DNA of 64,000 nt from Desulfosporosinus sp. Sb-LF (GCF_004766055.1 NZ_SPQR01000007.1:62001-126000), one strand, 5' to 3'; numbered from the stretch's first letter, positions 35,511 through 44,864 are shown. Numbers and translations are program-made. Notes: generated by a model not told the origin, from the sequence alone.

Positions 35511-36357
35511 AGACATGGAAATCATTCGAAGAAGAGAATGATTTCATCATTAAATTCTTATAAGCTAAATTAAGAACCTGCATTCTTGACTTCGTAGAAC
35601 CAAGTGATTCGATATGAAACGGAAAATCGTTAATTTGGCGAACCGGCATTACGCCCATAAGGGCATTTGTCATAAATATTTCTTCTGACGATAATAGGTC
35701 TGATAAAGGGTACAGACCCTCTTGAGTTGGAATTTCCAGGGATTGAGCTAATTCTAAAATGAGTTGACGACGCGTTCCAGGTAAACATCCGCTCGAAAGT
35801 GATGGGGTAAAAAGTACTCCATCCTTAATAAAAAAGAGATTGCTCATGGTACCTTCGCAAACAAATCCCTGGGTATTAAGCCATAGGCCCTCATCTGCAT
35901 TGTTTAGTTTAGCCGCTTCTTTAGCTAAGATATTTTCTACATAATTCGTGGATTTAATCGAAACTAAGGGTGATTGCTCATTGCGAGGGCAGGGTAAGAG
36001 ATGGAGTCGGATTCCCAAGGTGTATTGAACAGTGGTGTAGGGAATTAGGCGTTTGTGCAACAAAAACTGAGAAGGTAGCTGAGTTTCTGGCGCTCCACCA
36101 CTGAAGGTTACGCGAAGTGCATAGGGGAATGTTGTGGGAGTTTGGCTAGTAATTTGGTTGACGAAATTTAATACTTGCCGCGACCATGAACTTTCATCCG
36201 GTAGCTTGAGACCGAGTAGATTAGCTCCCTTATTCATGCGCTGCCAGTGAAGATCCATAAAAAGCGGCCCTTTTTCTGTGATTAAAAGGGTTTCAAAAAG
36301 TCCAAATCCAAATAATGCCAATCTATCATGAGAAAATAATGTTTCGTTGGAAATCAT
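35509..36357 (-). CDS. pabC: 4-amino-4-deoxychorismate lyase
   Basis: PLP-dependent class IV enzyme that releases p-aminobenzoate and pyruvate from aminodeoxychorismate, for folate synthesis. Typical class-IV signatures are [23 protein letters not shown] at the N-terminus, the lysine in [18 protein letters not shown] (about 138-155) as Schiff-base residue, and [37 protein letters not shown]. Length of 282 aa is standard. Start ATG overlaps the pabAB stop by four bases, so pabAB-pabC form a translationally coupled operon. A D-amino acid or branched-chain aminotransferase is excluded by the context. Confidence 0.9.
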   Translation of the reverse strand: MISNETLFSHDRLALFGFGLFETLLITEKGPLFMDLHWQRMNKGANLLGLKLPDESSWSRQVLNFVNQITSQTPTTFPYALRVTFSGGAPETQLPSQFLLHKRLIPYTTVQYTLGIRLHLLPCPRNEQSPLVSIKSTNYVENILAKEAAKLNNADEGLWLNTQGFVCEGTMSNLFFIKDGVLFTPSLSSGCLPGTRRQLILELAQSLEIPTQEGLYPLSDLLSSEEIFMTNALMGVMPVRQINDFPFHIESLGSTKSRMQVLNLAYKNLMMKSFSSSNDFHV

Positions 36358-38375
36358 TCTAAGTGTCCTTTCAAAACCCTAAATAGGGCCCTTGCTTTAT
36401 CAAGCGTCTCATTGTACTCATCTTCAGGTATTGAGTCAGCAACAATGCCGCCCCCTACATGAATATAGGCCTTCCCATCCTTTAATAGAATCGTGCGAAT
36501 GACAATATTAAAGTCCCATGCTCCATCGAAACCCATATAACCGATGCTTCCGGTGTATATACCTCTCTTGAAGGGTTCTAGCTCTTCAAGAATTTCCATG
36601 GACCTAATTTTGGGCGCTCCCGTGATTGATCCGCCTGGAAAAACAGCCTGTAAAATATCACTGGGCTTGAGTCCCTGTAAAAGTTGCCCGGTAATCGTCG
36701 AGGCAAGATGCCAAACGGTAGGGTATTTCTCCAGTGTTATTAAATCTGGGACTTTAACGGTTCCAAATTCACAAATACGTCCAAGATCGTTTCGCTCTAA
36801 ATCAATAATCATGGTTAATTCGGCACGATCCTTTAGACTGTTTTGAAGTTCTAGAGCGAGTCGCTGATCTTCTGAAGGCGAATTTCCACGGGGTCGAGTC
36901 CCTTTGATCGGACGAGTTTCGATGAGCCCGTCCGATTTTATTCGTATAAATCGCTCGGGAGAACTACAGAGTATTTGAAAATCCTGGTAGGGCAAAAAAA
37001 CAGCAAATGGAGCAGGATTTTGTCTATGAAGCTGTGAATACAGATTCCAGGCATCCCCTTCCCAGTCTAAGGAAAAACGTTGGGTAAGATTGGCCTGGTA
37101 AATGTCTCCAGCATAGATGTAGTCAATTACGCGTTTTAAGTCAGATATATATTGTTCGCGGGAAACGCTGGGGTCTATTAAGTGGGAATCGGTCGTCGGA
37201 TTGCCAAGGTCTTCTAGTTCTGAAGGTTTCTCAGATACAAATTTGTAGAGGATTTGCTCTAAGCTTTCGATACGAACATGGGCTAAATCAGCATGACATG
37301 TTCCAGTTTCATCGATACCGCAGGCTACAATCCAATACTTCTCACAATGATGATCATACACAACGATTCCATCATACCACGCAAAACGCCATAAAGGTAA
37401 GTTTAAGTCATCTTCGGCGCAGTCTGGAAGAGATTCAATAACATTCTTAAGATCATAGCTTAAAAAGCCTACAGCACCACCCGAGAAAGGGAAAGGGGCA
37501 TGAAGCACTTGATATTTACTACTTGCTTCGTTTAGGAAGTGCAAACTTTCTGTTTTTGGAAGAGGAATCATTTCCTCACGTAAACGGTTTGGCCAAAAAA
37601 GGTTAAGCTGATCTGAATACGCTGTTGCCTCTAAAAAAGGGGATGATCCCATATAAGAATAACAGCCAAGTTCCTTGTAATCCTTTCCACTATCTAAGAA
37701 AAATGGAGAGGGCTTTTCTTTAAACGCTTGAAATAATAGGTGTGGAGAAACAGGAGCGGAGAGTGGTTTAACGACCCAGGGAGAGGGAGAATTTCGAATT
37801 TGCCATTTCTTGGCGTTTTGAAGGGCGTTCTTTAATAGTTGATGTCCTGACTGAGTTAAAATAGCTTCAGGATGAAATTGAATTCCCTCAAGAGGAAGTG
37901 CAATGTGACGAATGCCCATAATTTCACCATCGTCTGTCTCGGCAGTAATTAGAAATTCAGCTGGGAGGGAAGAACGTTCTATGATCAAAGAGTGATAACG
38001 AGTTACTTCCAAAGGGTTAACTAGGTTACTGAAGACGCCCTGCTGATCATGACGTATGAGCACTGTTTTACCGTGAACTGGTCGGTTCGCTCGGACTATG
38101 TTTCCACCAAAAAATTGTCCAATAGCTTGATGCCCGAGGCACACACCCAATATCGGTATTTTTCCTCGAAAGTATTCTATAACGGCTAATGACAAGGGGG
38201 CTTCATTCGGGGTACAGGGTCCAGGTGAGATGACGATTAGGTCAGGATGCATTTCATCGATTTCTACTAAAGAACAGGCATCTTGACGTTTGACAATGAT
38301 GTCCTCTCCAAGCTCCCCAAAATATTGGTAGAGGTTATAGGTGAAAGAATCGTAATTGTCGAGCAAAAAAATCAT
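36354..38375 (-). CDS. pabAB: Fused aminodeoxychorismate synthase PabA-PabB
   Basis: Makes 4-amino-4-deoxychorismate from chorismate and glutamine. Residues about 1-190 are a class I glutamine amidotransferase, with nucleophile C79 in GVCLGHQ and the His-Glu pair in FHPEA. Residues about 220-673 are the chorismate-binding component I domain. The motif PIKGTRPRG carries the Lys diagnostic of PabB (anthranilate synthases have Ala there), which settles the pathway choice. Two genes are fused in the order A-B in one 673-aa chain. ATG with AAAGGGG upstream; pabC follows with a 4-base overlap. Confidence 0.94.
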   Translation of the reverse strand: MIFLLDNYDSFTYNLYQYFGELGEDIIVKRQDACSLVEIDEMHPDLIVISPGPCTPNEAPLSLAVIEYFRGKIPILGVCLGHQAIGQFFGGNIVRANRPVHGKTVLIRHDQQGVFSNLVNPLEVTRYHSLIIERSSLPAEFLITAETDDGEIMGIRHIALPLEGIQFHPEAILTQSGHQLLKNALQNAKKWQIRNSPSPWVVKPLSAPVSPHLLFQAFKEKPSPFFLDSGKDYKELGCYSYMGSSPFLEATAYSDQLNLFWPNRLREEMIPLPKTESLHFLNEASSKYQVLHAPFPFSGGAVGFLSYDLKNVIESLPDCAEDDLNLPLWRFAWYDGIVVYDHHCEKYWIVACGIDETGTCHADLAHVRIESLEQILYKFVSEKPSELEDLGNPTTDSHLIDPSVSREQYISDLKRVIDYIYAGDIYQANLTQRFSLDWEGDAWNLYSQLHRQNPAPFAVFLPYQDFQILCSSPERFIRIKSDGLIETRPIKGTRPRGNSPSEDQRLALELQNSLKDRAELTMIIDLERNDLGRICEFGTVKVPDLITLEKYPTVWHLASTITGQLLQGLKPSDILQAVFPGGSITGAPKIRSMEILEELEPFKRGIYTGSIGYMGFDGAWDFNIVIRTILLKDGKAYIHVGGGIVADSIPEDEYNETLDKARALFRVLKGHLE

Positions 38376-38476
38376 AAATATTGCCCCTTTATGTTGGGTA
38401 GTTTATTTACTGATACATAATAATTGGTTACATTTCAGGAATAGTTGGCAAAAAGAAAAGCTGCTTTATGCAACTT

Positions 38477-38983
38477 CTATTTTTGTTTTGTATTATGCAG
38501 CATTTCATTTAAAGCTTCAAATGCGGGTTGGAGGTTAGGATTATTGATTCCCTGCAATATTATCGTGCGATTGAGGGTAACCTGCCCTACATTAGATCCT
38601 TCAACTTCGATTTGAAGAGACTGAACATCAAGGGTATGAACATGCTGATCTACGACAAAGGTCATGCGTTTTGGTTCAGGAAAATTGGCAAGTAGGCTCG
38701 TCGTTTTAAGATGGGCTTGATCAGAGGGTTCAAGGGCAATCGAGGTGTGCAAATCACTAAGGACAAACGAAGACTCTATAAGCAACTTCTGCATAATGGC
38801 GGTATTCGTATTCCAAGGCAACTTGATGAGTTCAGACTGTGTTTCTCCTGTGGGGGAAACTGATACAATGACGTACGAACCGTCTTGTGTTAAAAAAGGT
38901 TTTTCAGAGCATCCGCTAAGGAACAGACTAGACAATAAAATTCCAAGACTGAGTACAAAGGTTGAAATTTTCCGTTTGAACAA
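38477..38983 (-). CDS. Putative lipoprotein, unknown function
   Basis: 168-aa lipoprotein. From the chosen TTG start at 38983 the signal peptide is short and ideal, MFKRKISTFVLSLGILLSSLFLSGC, with C25 as the lipidated residue (two segments, FKRKISTFVL and SSLFLSGC). AAGAAGGA lies about eight bases upstream. A longer frame from 39034 would put 17 charged residues before the signal. The mature part (about 30-168) has a beta-strand pattern resembling GerMN-type domains (TAIMQKLLIESSF, TLDVQSLQIEVEG), which is only a hint. It is divergent from dinG. Confidence 0.65.
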   Translation of the reverse strand: MFKRKISTFVLSLGILLSSLFLSGCSEKPFLTQDGSYVIVSVSPTGETQSELIKLPWNTNTAIMQKLLIESSFVLSDLHTSIALEPSDQAHLKTTSLLANFPEPKRMTFVVDQHVHTLDVQSLQIEVEGSNVGQVTLNRTIILQGINNPNLQPAFEALNEMLHNTKQK

Positions 38984-39075
38984 TGGAGTATCCTTCTTCC
39001 TAAGCAAGATTGTCGACATAATTAAATGATCCAACGTAAGCTATTCGCTATAGAATTCTAAAATCCTGCTTTTCG

Positions 39076-39105
39076 TTGATTCCTTTCATGAAAATGGTGT
39101 ACAAT
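39076..39105 (+). promoter_or_regulatory. Putative sigma-A promoter of dinG
   Basis: TTGATT (39076-39081), 18-base spacer, TACAAT (39100-39105). Its position rules out the in-frame starts upstream of 39130. Confidence 0.55.
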
Positions 39106-39129
39106 GGCACCAAGAGAGGGGTCAACATT

Positions 39130-41922
39130 GTGGGCAAAGATATCGTGGTTTTTGATGTGGAGACAACGGGCTTAGAAGGTGAACAGGATGAAATTGTTGA
39201 ATTCGCTGCACTTCGAATCCATGATGGAGAGATTCAAGAATCATGTCATTTTCTGATTCGGCCAAATCAACGAATAACAAGTAAGATTATAGCGCTAACC
39301 GGTATACAAGAGAAAGATTTCAACGGTTCGTCTCCTCTTTGCGAACACCGCCAAGAGATTTTGGATTTTTTCAAGGATTCAGTGCTTGTTGGTCACCAGA
39401 CTTCATTTGCCCTCTCAAATTTAGAGAGAAAATTAAACGTTCGTTTTGAGCAGCCCTTATGGGATACGTCTGAATTCTCCCGAATCTTCTTCCCAACCGC
39501 GCATCAATATCAATTAGCTTATTTAGCGGAGAAACTTTCATTATCTCCACTGGACGCCTCGGGGCTTCAACGATCGGAAATGAACGTATTGCTGATTTGG
39601 AAAATATTGGAATGCTGTAAGAAAAAAGTTCTGGAATTTGATCTTAGCTTCTTTGATCAAGCGCAGAGCTTTCTCGAAGGTTGGGCGGGGAGAGGTTTTA
39701 TAGATGAATTACATAAAGAAATAACACGTCTCTTTCCTGACCGTCCGATCCGAACGGCTCTTGTGTTGGCACCTATTCAGGAGGGGTTATTTGCCAATGG
39801 GCAAACATCGTCGGTACGTATTCCCGATACCATAGATTGGGTTGTTAATAGTTTCTCGCCAGGAGGAATTCTTGAGCAGAGTTTACCTGGTTATGAAAGT
39901 CGCAGTGGCCAGGTAAAGATGGCAAAACTAATCGCTGAAGCTCTTACCTCTTCACAACACGTTGTCGTTGAAGCTGGAACAGGGACGGGGAAGTCGTTCG
40001 CTTATCTAATTCCAAGCATATGGTCGGCAAAAAATACTGGTCAAAAAGTCGTGGTCGCGACTCATACTATTCCCCTTCAAGAGCAACTTCTAAAAAAGGA
40101 TATTCCGATACTGGAAACTGTGTTACCGTTTCAATTCCGTGCTTCTGTGTTAAAAGGTAAAGGGAACTATTGTTGTCTAAAGAAATGGCAGGCATGCTTG
40201 GTTAATCCCCGAGAAATTTCAGGTATGGACCAAAACCTTGCGATATTAAGTATCCTTGTTTGGTTAAGAGAAACACAAGCAGGGGACATCCAGGAACTCT
40301 CAAACGTACCCGGACTCAAGCAAATTTGGTCCAGCTTGGGTGCTGATAATGAAACCTGTTTCCCGGGAAGGTGTTCAGAAGCTGGTGTTTGCTTTTTGTT
40401 AAGAGCTCGCAAAAAAGCAGAAGAGGCGGATGTTTTAATAGTAAATCATTCGCTACTTTTCTCCGATCTAAAGACAGATTACAATGTTTTGCCAGAATAT
40501 CATCAGTTAGTAATAGATGAAGCTCATCAGATTTATCAGACAGCATTGCAACATCTAGGCTCAGATCTTAGTCTAGAAAGTATCGAACGTATTGTCGATA
40601 ACATAGGTAGACCAACGGGTCCGAATTTTTATGGAACTGTTAAACAACGGTTGGGATCTCTAACACATCTCGTTCCGTCTGTTCCTTGGGATGTATTTAC
40701 TAAGCGGTTGGAGGGTATTCCTGATAGCTGTCCAACCATTTTGGAACAGGCTGAAGAATTATTTGAGTTGTTATCAATGCTTTTAGGAACGGAGCGTACG
40801 TTCCGATTTGTGGAAAGTCATACGACCAAACCGTGGTGGGAAGGTCTAAATGTCCAAATTGAGAATTTGGTGGGACGAATTAAATCGTTGGTCACTATCC
40901 TCGAAAGTTTGGGAAGTATACTAATCGGTGAAGACGCAGATGAGGCCGAAGAGTTAAGATACATTTTGGCCGGACATCAGAGGGAGTTAAATGCCCTTGT
41001 GGAGACACTGACACAAGTGATCAACCCACATAACCCGAAACAAGTGACGTGGTTGGAACAAAGTTCAAGACTTTATTTAAAAACTTCCCCAATTGAAGTT
41101 AGTGATATACTCGAGGAGAAAATCTTTTCTCGTCTGGATGCTGTTGTTTTAACCTCCGCAACGTTGAGCATATCCGATTCATTTGAGCATTTTCTAAATG
41201 ATATCGGACTCCCTCAAGAGACAATCACTGCACGAGTAGATTCACCCTTTGATTATGAACGCCAGATGCGTTTTTTTGTGGTAAAGAAGGGGACGAATTC
41301 CCTGAATTCAGACGAGGAAAAGGCCTTAGAACTTTCAGAGTTTATCGCTGAAGTTGCGGAACGTATGAATGGTCGAACGATGGTTCTTTTCACAGCTCAT
41401 AAATTACTTCGTGAAACCTACGTCTCGTTAGGTTCCAAATTAGCACGCATTGGTATCGAAACACTTGCACAGGGAGTCCATGGTGAACGAAGCACTCTGT
41501 TGGAAGCCTTCAAGAGAAATCCGAAAAGTGTCTTGTTAGGTGCGAATAGTTTTTGGGAGGGCATTGATATTCCAGGAGAAACCCTATCATGTGTCATCTT
41601 GATCAAGCTCCCGTTTTGGCCACCTACGTTGCCTTTGATTGAGGCTCGTTCAGAGTTTCTAAAGTCTCAAGGCAGAAATCCCTTTCAGGAACTCTTGTTG
41701 CCTGAAGCTGTCATTCGGTTTAAGCAAGGGTTTGGGCGTCTCATTCGTTCCAAGGGGGACCGTGGGGTTGTCATTTTGCTGGATGATCGTATTATACAAA
41801 AATATTACGGGCGGTTCTTTTTGAACTCTTTACCGATTCGAACCCACATGCGAGGAGAAAACAACCTCATTCTTCGAAAGCTTGAGGAGTGGAATACCAG
41901 AGGTTTGGACGAAGAGCTTTAA
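39130..41922 (+). CDS. dinG: DinG-family helicase with N-terminal 3'-5' exonuclease domain
   Basis: 930-aa DNA-repair helicase-nuclease. Residues about 1-175 form a DnaQ-type exonuclease with ExoI motif DVETTG. The XPD/DinG-type helicase follows, with Walker A EAGTGTGKSFAYLIP (about 275-289) and the DEAH box VIDEAHQIY (about 457). Four cysteine-containing spots in between (GNYCC, WQAC, CFPGRCSEAGVC) could hold a [4Fe-4S] cluster, as in E. coli DinG; Bacillus DinG lacks it. The late helicase motif FGRLIRSKGDRGVVILLDDR is intact. GTG start at 39130 eight bases after GAGAGGGG; no later gene is co-transcribed. Confidence 0.9.
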   Translation: MGKDIVVFDVETTGLEGEQDEIVEFAALRIHDGEIQESCHFLIRPNQRITSKIIALTGIQEKDFNGSSPLCEHRQEILDFFKDSVLVGHQTSFALSNLERKLNVRFEQPLWDTSEFSRIFFPTAHQYQLAYLAEKLSLSPLDASGLQRSEMNVLLIWKILECCKKKVLEFDLSFFDQAQSFLEGWAGRGFIDELHKEITRLFPDRPIRTALVLAPIQEGLFANGQTSSVRIPDTIDWVVNSFSPGGILEQSLPGYESRSGQVKMAKLIAEALTSSQHVVVEAGTGTGKSFAYLIPSIWSAKNTGQKVVVATHTIPLQEQLLKKDIPILETVLPFQFRASVLKGKGNYCCLKKWQACLVNPREISGMDQNLAILSILVWLRETQAGDIQELSNVPGLKQIWSSLGADNETCFPGRCSEAGVCFLLRARKKAEEADVLIVNHSLLFSDLKTDYNVLPEYHQLVIDEAHQIYQTALQHLGSDLSLESIERIVDNIGRPTGPNFYGTVKQRLGSLTHLVPSVPWDVFTKRLEGIPDSCPTILEQAEELFELLSMLLGTERTFRFVESHTTKPWWEGLNVQIENLVGRIKSLVTILESLGSILIGEDADEAEELRYILAGHQRELNALVETLTQVINPHNPKQVTWLEQSSRLYLKTSPIEVSDILEEKIFSRLDAVVLTSATLSISDSFEHFLNDIGLPQETITARVDSPFDYERQMRFFVVKKGTNSLNSDEEKALELSEFIAEVAERMNGRTMVLFTAHKLLRETYVSLGSKLARIGIETLAQGVHGERSTLLEAFKRNPKSVLLGANSFWEGIDIPGETLSCVILIKLPFWPPTLPLIEARSEFLKSQGRNPFQELLLPEAVIRFKQGFGRLIRSKGDRGVVILLDDRIIQKYYGRFFLNSLPIRTHMRGENNLILRKLEEWNTRGLDEEL

Positions 41923-41979
41923 TAATCGTCATAAAAATGGTAAACTAAAGAAAATCAAGAGGAGGAGGTCAATTTTTAG

Positions 41980-42615
41980 GTGATACAATATCCCGTTTCT
42001 CGTGACGGTTGGTTTTATCTGGCGATATTAACTGTTCTATCAGTTTTTGCTTATTGGATTTGGCCATGGTTTGTAATTTTACCAGGGATCCTGTTCTTGT
42101 TTATATTGTTTTTCTTTCGTAACCCCCAGAGAATTATTCCGGCGGATGAACATACGTTAGTTTCTCCGGCTGATGGTGTTGTCATGGATGTGGAAAGGGT
42201 CTTTGAAGACCAGTTTCTCGCGACCGAAAGCATACGTATACGTATTTTTTTGAGCGTGTTCAATGTACATGTTAATCGCAGCCCAATGGCAGGCAAGGTT
42301 GTATTTCGTGCCTATCGACCGGGAAAAATGATTCCGGCCTTTAAAAGCCATGCTTCAGAGTTGAATGAGAAGAATTATGTGGGTATCCAAAATAACCATC
42401 TACAAATTTTAGTGACGCAAATAACTGGATTTATTGCTCGTAGGATTGTATGTTGGATTAATCAAGGAGACAACCTTGCTAAAGGGGAGAGGTTTGGTCT
42501 GATCAAGTTTGGTTCATGTGCAGAGCTTTTTGTGCCGACAAATGTGGAGATGATGGTTGGTCCTGGGGATAAGGTGCGTGGGGGAGTAAGTATAATAGGG
42601 AGAGTGAGTGTCTAA
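41980..42615 (+). CDS. psd: Phosphatidylserine decarboxylase (short form)
   Basis: Converts phosphatidylserine to phosphatidylethanolamine at the membrane. The N-terminus has two membrane-associated helices (about 13-45), then LVSPADGVV and FLSVFNVHVNRSP, a core PSD motif. The autocleavage site is FGS in LIKFGSCAELFVP; S179 would become the pyruvoyl group, leaving an alpha chain of about 33 residues. The 211-aa length fits the short archaeal/Gram-positive-type Psd. GTG start at 41980 with GGAGGAGG eleven bases before. It overlaps pssA by one base (TAATG). Confidence 0.92.
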   Translation: MIQYPVSRDGWFYLAILTVLSVFAYWIWPWFVILPGILFLFILFFFRNPQRIIPADEHTLVSPADGVVMDVERVFEDQFLATESIRIRIFLSVFNVHVNRSPMAGKVVFRAYRPGKMIPAFKSHASELNEKNYVGIQNNHLQILVTQITGFIARRIVCWINQGDNLAKGERFGLIKFGSCAELFVPTNVEMMVGPGDKVRGGVSIIGRVSV

Positions 42616-43154
42616 TGAGAGGAAACCCGATTCCTGCTCGCATGATCCCGAGCATCTTTACTTTGGCTAATTTACTTTTTGGTTTTCTAGCCTTGATCTG
42701 GGTCATTGAAGGGGATTTCACATTAGCTGCGGCGATGATTTTGATGTCTGTGCTTATGGACAGTTTGGACGGCAAGGTGGCGCGTCGACTTTCAGTAAGC
42801 TCAGACTTTGGCAAGGAACTAGATTCTTTGAGTGACTTGGTCTCTTTTGGGGTGGCGCCCGCTATTTTAACGTACCAGGCTATTTTACAGCCTCATCAAT
42901 TGGGGGCTGTGAGGTATGTTGGTTTAGGGATCGCGGTAGGGTTTGCGTTATGTGGTGCAATCCGCTTGGCGCGTTTCAACATGCTCAACATTACGACTCA
43001 TTTTGTAGGCGTTCCCATTACCTTTGCTGGCGGCCTAATGGCCTTACTAATGTTCTTGCGAACGATGTTGCCTTGGTATACCTATCCTGTAAGTATGGTG
43101 ATTTTAGCTTTTTTAATGGTGTCAACGTATAAGGTGCCGAAACTGGGAAAGTAA
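42615..43154 (+). CDS. pssA: CDP-diacylglycerol-serine O-phosphatidyltransferase
   Basis: Makes phosphatidylserine from CDP-diacylglycerol and serine; its product is the Psd substrate. The CDP-alcohol phosphotransferase motif is intact: DG-x2-AR-x8-G-x3-D-x3-D in DGKVARRLSVSSDFGKELDSLSD (about 54-76). Around six hydrophobic helices span the 179-aa chain. Start ATG overlaps the psd stop by one base (TAATG), so the two are coupled; gene order psd-pssA. A perfect 17-bp hairpin terminator follows 40 bases on. Confidence 0.93.
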   Translation: MRGNPIPARMIPSIFTLANLLFGFLALIWVIEGDFTLAAAMILMSVLMDSLDGKVARRLSVSSDFGKELDSLSDLVSFGVAPAILTYQAILQPHQLGAVRYVGLGIAVGFALCGAIRLARFNMLNITTHFVGVPITFAGGLMALLMFLRTMLPWYTYPVSMVILAFLMVSTYKVPKLGK

Positions 43155-43194
43155 ATCTTATTAATCACCAAAGTATCATCATGAGTCGCGCACT

Positions 43195-43234
43195 GCAAAA
43201 GAGCAGGGAAGAATTACCTTCCCTGCTCTTTTGC
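43195..43234 (+). terminator. Terminator of psd-pssA
   Basis: Perfect 17-bp arms (43195-43211 and 43218-43234: GCAAAAGAGCAGGGAAG and its complement) with a six-base loop. CTTTT sits at the right-arm end. Confidence 0.85.
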
Positions 43235-43415
43235 ATGTGTACGTATAATTCAGTATTCGTGTCTCAACACCGCAGTACTTTCTACCTTAGCGACGCTCTC
43301 CCCTCAAACGTCGTGTTTGAGTCATACTTGGGCGTATCAGTTTTTTCTTATCACCCTTGGAACGAATGAGGCATATAGTATGGCACGGGAACTGAATGTT
43401 TAGGGGGGACACTTG

Positions 43416-43766
43416 ATGGATAATCAACAAGTTAGTTGGAACAGTGTGGGGTTGCGTATGGTTCAGGGTTTAACGACAACGATCGATGCAGTTCGACAAT
43501 TAGATGTTCAGGAAGCCTCTTTGGTAATGCGTTTGTTAGGCAAAAGCTGTACTCGCATGATGAAGGATGGGGTAGGCCACCAATTTGGAATTGCTTTGAT
43601 CGAAACGAGTGGTCAATTGGCAATGAAAGAGTCCTTGGTTTTGGAAGATGTTCTTAAAGTAATTACGGGAATTATTGGTCGACTTTATTTTACGGCAAAT
43701 ACCGAGGAAGAGCGCCAATTTGTCGCTCAACTTGAGGAAGCAGTAAAGAATTACCATATGGCTTAA
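43416..43766 (+). CDS. Conserved hypothetical protein
   Basis: 116-aa soluble, mainly helical protein, unknown function. Its composition (VGLRMVQGLTTTIDAVRQLDVQEASLVMRLLGKSC) is regular, without Cys clusters apart from one Cys near residue 44. Start ATG 43416 with GGGGGG about eight bases upstream; a TTG at 43413 is possible. It lies between the phospholipid genes and spoVM and has its own likely promoter in the 180-base spacer. Its job cannot be read from sequence. Confidence 0.55.
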   Translation: MDNQQVSWNSVGLRMVQGLTTTIDAVRQLDVQEASLVMRLLGKSCTRMMKDGVGHQFGIALIETSGQLAMKESLVLEDVLKVITGIIGRLYFTANTEEERQFVAQLEEAVKNYHMA

Positions 43767-43787
43767 ACAAATTCGAGATTTTGGCTG

Positions 43788-43795
43788 CATACAAT
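43788..43795 (+). promoter_or_regulatory. Putative sigma-E type -10 element before spoVM
   Basis: CATACAAT at 43788-43795 matches the sigma-E -10 consensus (CATACA-T). An AT-rich CAAAT about 14 bases upstream is a weak -35 candidate. Bacillus spoVM is transcribed by sigma-E, which makes the match suggestive only. Confidence 0.4.
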
Positions 43796-43838
43796 ACTAC
43801 TGAGCGAAGTTTAACAGGTAAAGGAGGAAACGTTCTAT

Positions 43839-43904
43839 ATGCGTATTTATTACGTTCGGTTACCTGAGTTTGTACTTAATGTTTTGAGAAAATTTTTTGG
43901 ATAA
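43839..43904 (+). CDS. spoVM: SpoVM, spore coat-targeting micro-protein (21 aa)
   Basis: Very short sporulation protein. Its 21 residues align without gaps with the first part of Bacillus SpoVM (26 aa): start M-R/K-aromatic-Y, basic residue 7, LP at 8-9 (Pro9 bends the peptide and is required for curvature sensing), F11, R17 and G21. The amphipathic helix from about 10 to 20 would dock on the curved forespore membrane and recruit SpoIVA. ATG at 43839 eleven bases after AAGGAGG at 43821-43827. It lacks the charged SFRKD-like tail of the Bacillus form. Confidence 0.85.
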   Translation: MRIYYVRLPEFVLNVLRKFFG

Positions 43905-43967
43905 AGAGGCATGAAAGACGCTGTTCCCTCCTAGAATGATAGTAGAGACAAGCAAGGGAGGGAAAGT

Positions 43968-44414
43968 ATGCGTCAGAGTCGTTACGTATGGTTACTTGGG
44001 ATATCACTTTTTTGTCTAATCTCTATAATTGCCTTGAAAACGCCTCAAACAGTGATATCGACAATGGCAGATCCTCAGTATGGGAATTCTACACGGACGA
44101 CAGTCCAACATTTCTGGAAGCTTATGGATCTCCGCCAAACAGATCTCGCCCGAGATTTATTAAAATTACCAGAGGGATCTTTGGACGAATCAGAGTTCAA
44201 AGCTTGGGAAACTAGGTTGAATAAAAATCCCATGCTATCGCTGCAAAAAGTGGAGTTTATGACCTCGGATTTGGGCATTTCTCAAGGAGTGGTTGTACGC
44301 GTTTTTTGGACATCACCTGATCAAGGAGTACAGCATGTAACGTTTTCTAATGATCTAATACAGACTGAAAAGGGTTGGCGTATTCAACGAATCAAGCGAA
44401 TCAACGACCTCTAG
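43968..44414 (+). CDS. Membrane-anchored or secreted protein, unknown
   Basis: 148-aa protein with an N-terminal signal-anchor (about 6-24) and a C-terminal extracytoplasmic domain of alternating strands and helices (about 40-148), whose size and layout recall small NTF2/DUF4878-like lipoprotein domains (HFWKLMDLRQTDLARDLLKLPEG, RVFWTSPDQ, EKGWRIQRIKRI). This is a guess only. ATG with GGGAGGG six to eight bases upstream. A 45-codon membrane-peptide gene follows 19 bases on. Confidence 0.55.
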   Translation: MRQSRYVWLLGISLFCLISIIALKTPQTVISTMADPQYGNSTRTTVQHFWKLMDLRQTDLARDLLKLPEGSLDESEFKAWETRLNKNPMLSLQKVEFMTSDLGISQGVVVRVFWTSPDQGVQHVTFSNDLIQTEKGWRIQRIKRINDL

Positions 44415-44433
44415 TTTAGAGGGGGAAATCACA

Positions 44434-44571
44434 GTGGAAAGTTACCCCAGGAATAACACGAATGTGCTTTTTGCAAAAATGCAGAAGACAGAAACGGCCC
44501 TGCCAATTCGTTTATATGTGGGTGTGATTTACCTAGTCGTTGGGTTAATCTTGTATCTTTGCACCAGCTAA
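44434..44571 (+). CDS. 45-aa single-pass membrane peptide
   Basis: A short gene of 45 codons. GTG start with GAGGGGG nine bases upstream; a soluble 26-residue front with KMQKTETALPIR precedes a C-terminal membrane helix (about 28-43: VGVIYLVVGLILYL). It is probably translated with the preceding gene and ends before a strong terminator. No family recognised; its shape suggests a small membrane-bound accessory or sporulation peptide. Confidence 0.5.
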   Translation: MESYPRNNTNVLFAKMQKTETALPIRLYVGVIYLVVGLILYLCTS

Positions 44572-44597
44572 GATTTTGAGAAATTAGCTATATTATT

Positions 44598-44640
44598 ATT
44601 ACACGGTTCCGCCATACTTGGCGAACTGTGTAATTTTTTT
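44598..44640 (+). terminator. Terminator after the 45-aa gene
   Basis: ATTACACGGTTCCGCC (44598-44613) pairs with GGCGAACTGTGTAAT (44620-44634) with one bulge; T-run to 44640. Confidence 0.88.
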
Positions 44641-44798
44641 TATCAAGAGTTTTGGACGAACCAACGTTAGTTCGTTCATTGTATAGATTCTTGACTAATC
44701 GTTTAAACTGAGGCAAGAATCAATTTTTAGGTGCCTGTCAAAAAATCTATAATAGTTGTGTGAGAAACTTTGGCGTGCGGAATTGCACACTGATGTGT

Positions 44799-44812
44799 GT
44801 GTGAAGTCACAC
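44799..44812 (+). promoter_or_regulatory. Palindrome GTGTGA-AG-TCACAC upstream of redox cluster
   Basis: Perfect 14-bp palindrome 50 bases before the 48-aa protein gene, and 50 bases after a possible -10 TATAAT (44750-44755). It could be an operator. The spacing (two bases, not six) does not match a CRP/FNR site. A second hairpin GATTCTTG/CAAGAATC (about 44688-44722) followed by AATTTTT may terminate RNA entering the region. Confidence 0.4.
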
Positions 44813-44864
44813 CACACCTGAGGCTACCGTGTTACATTATAAACATAAGAAGGAGGTCATTAAA

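Noticed and set aside
44799-44812. CRP/FNR binding site
   Set aside because: The half-sites TGTGA and TCACA are two bases apart instead of six.
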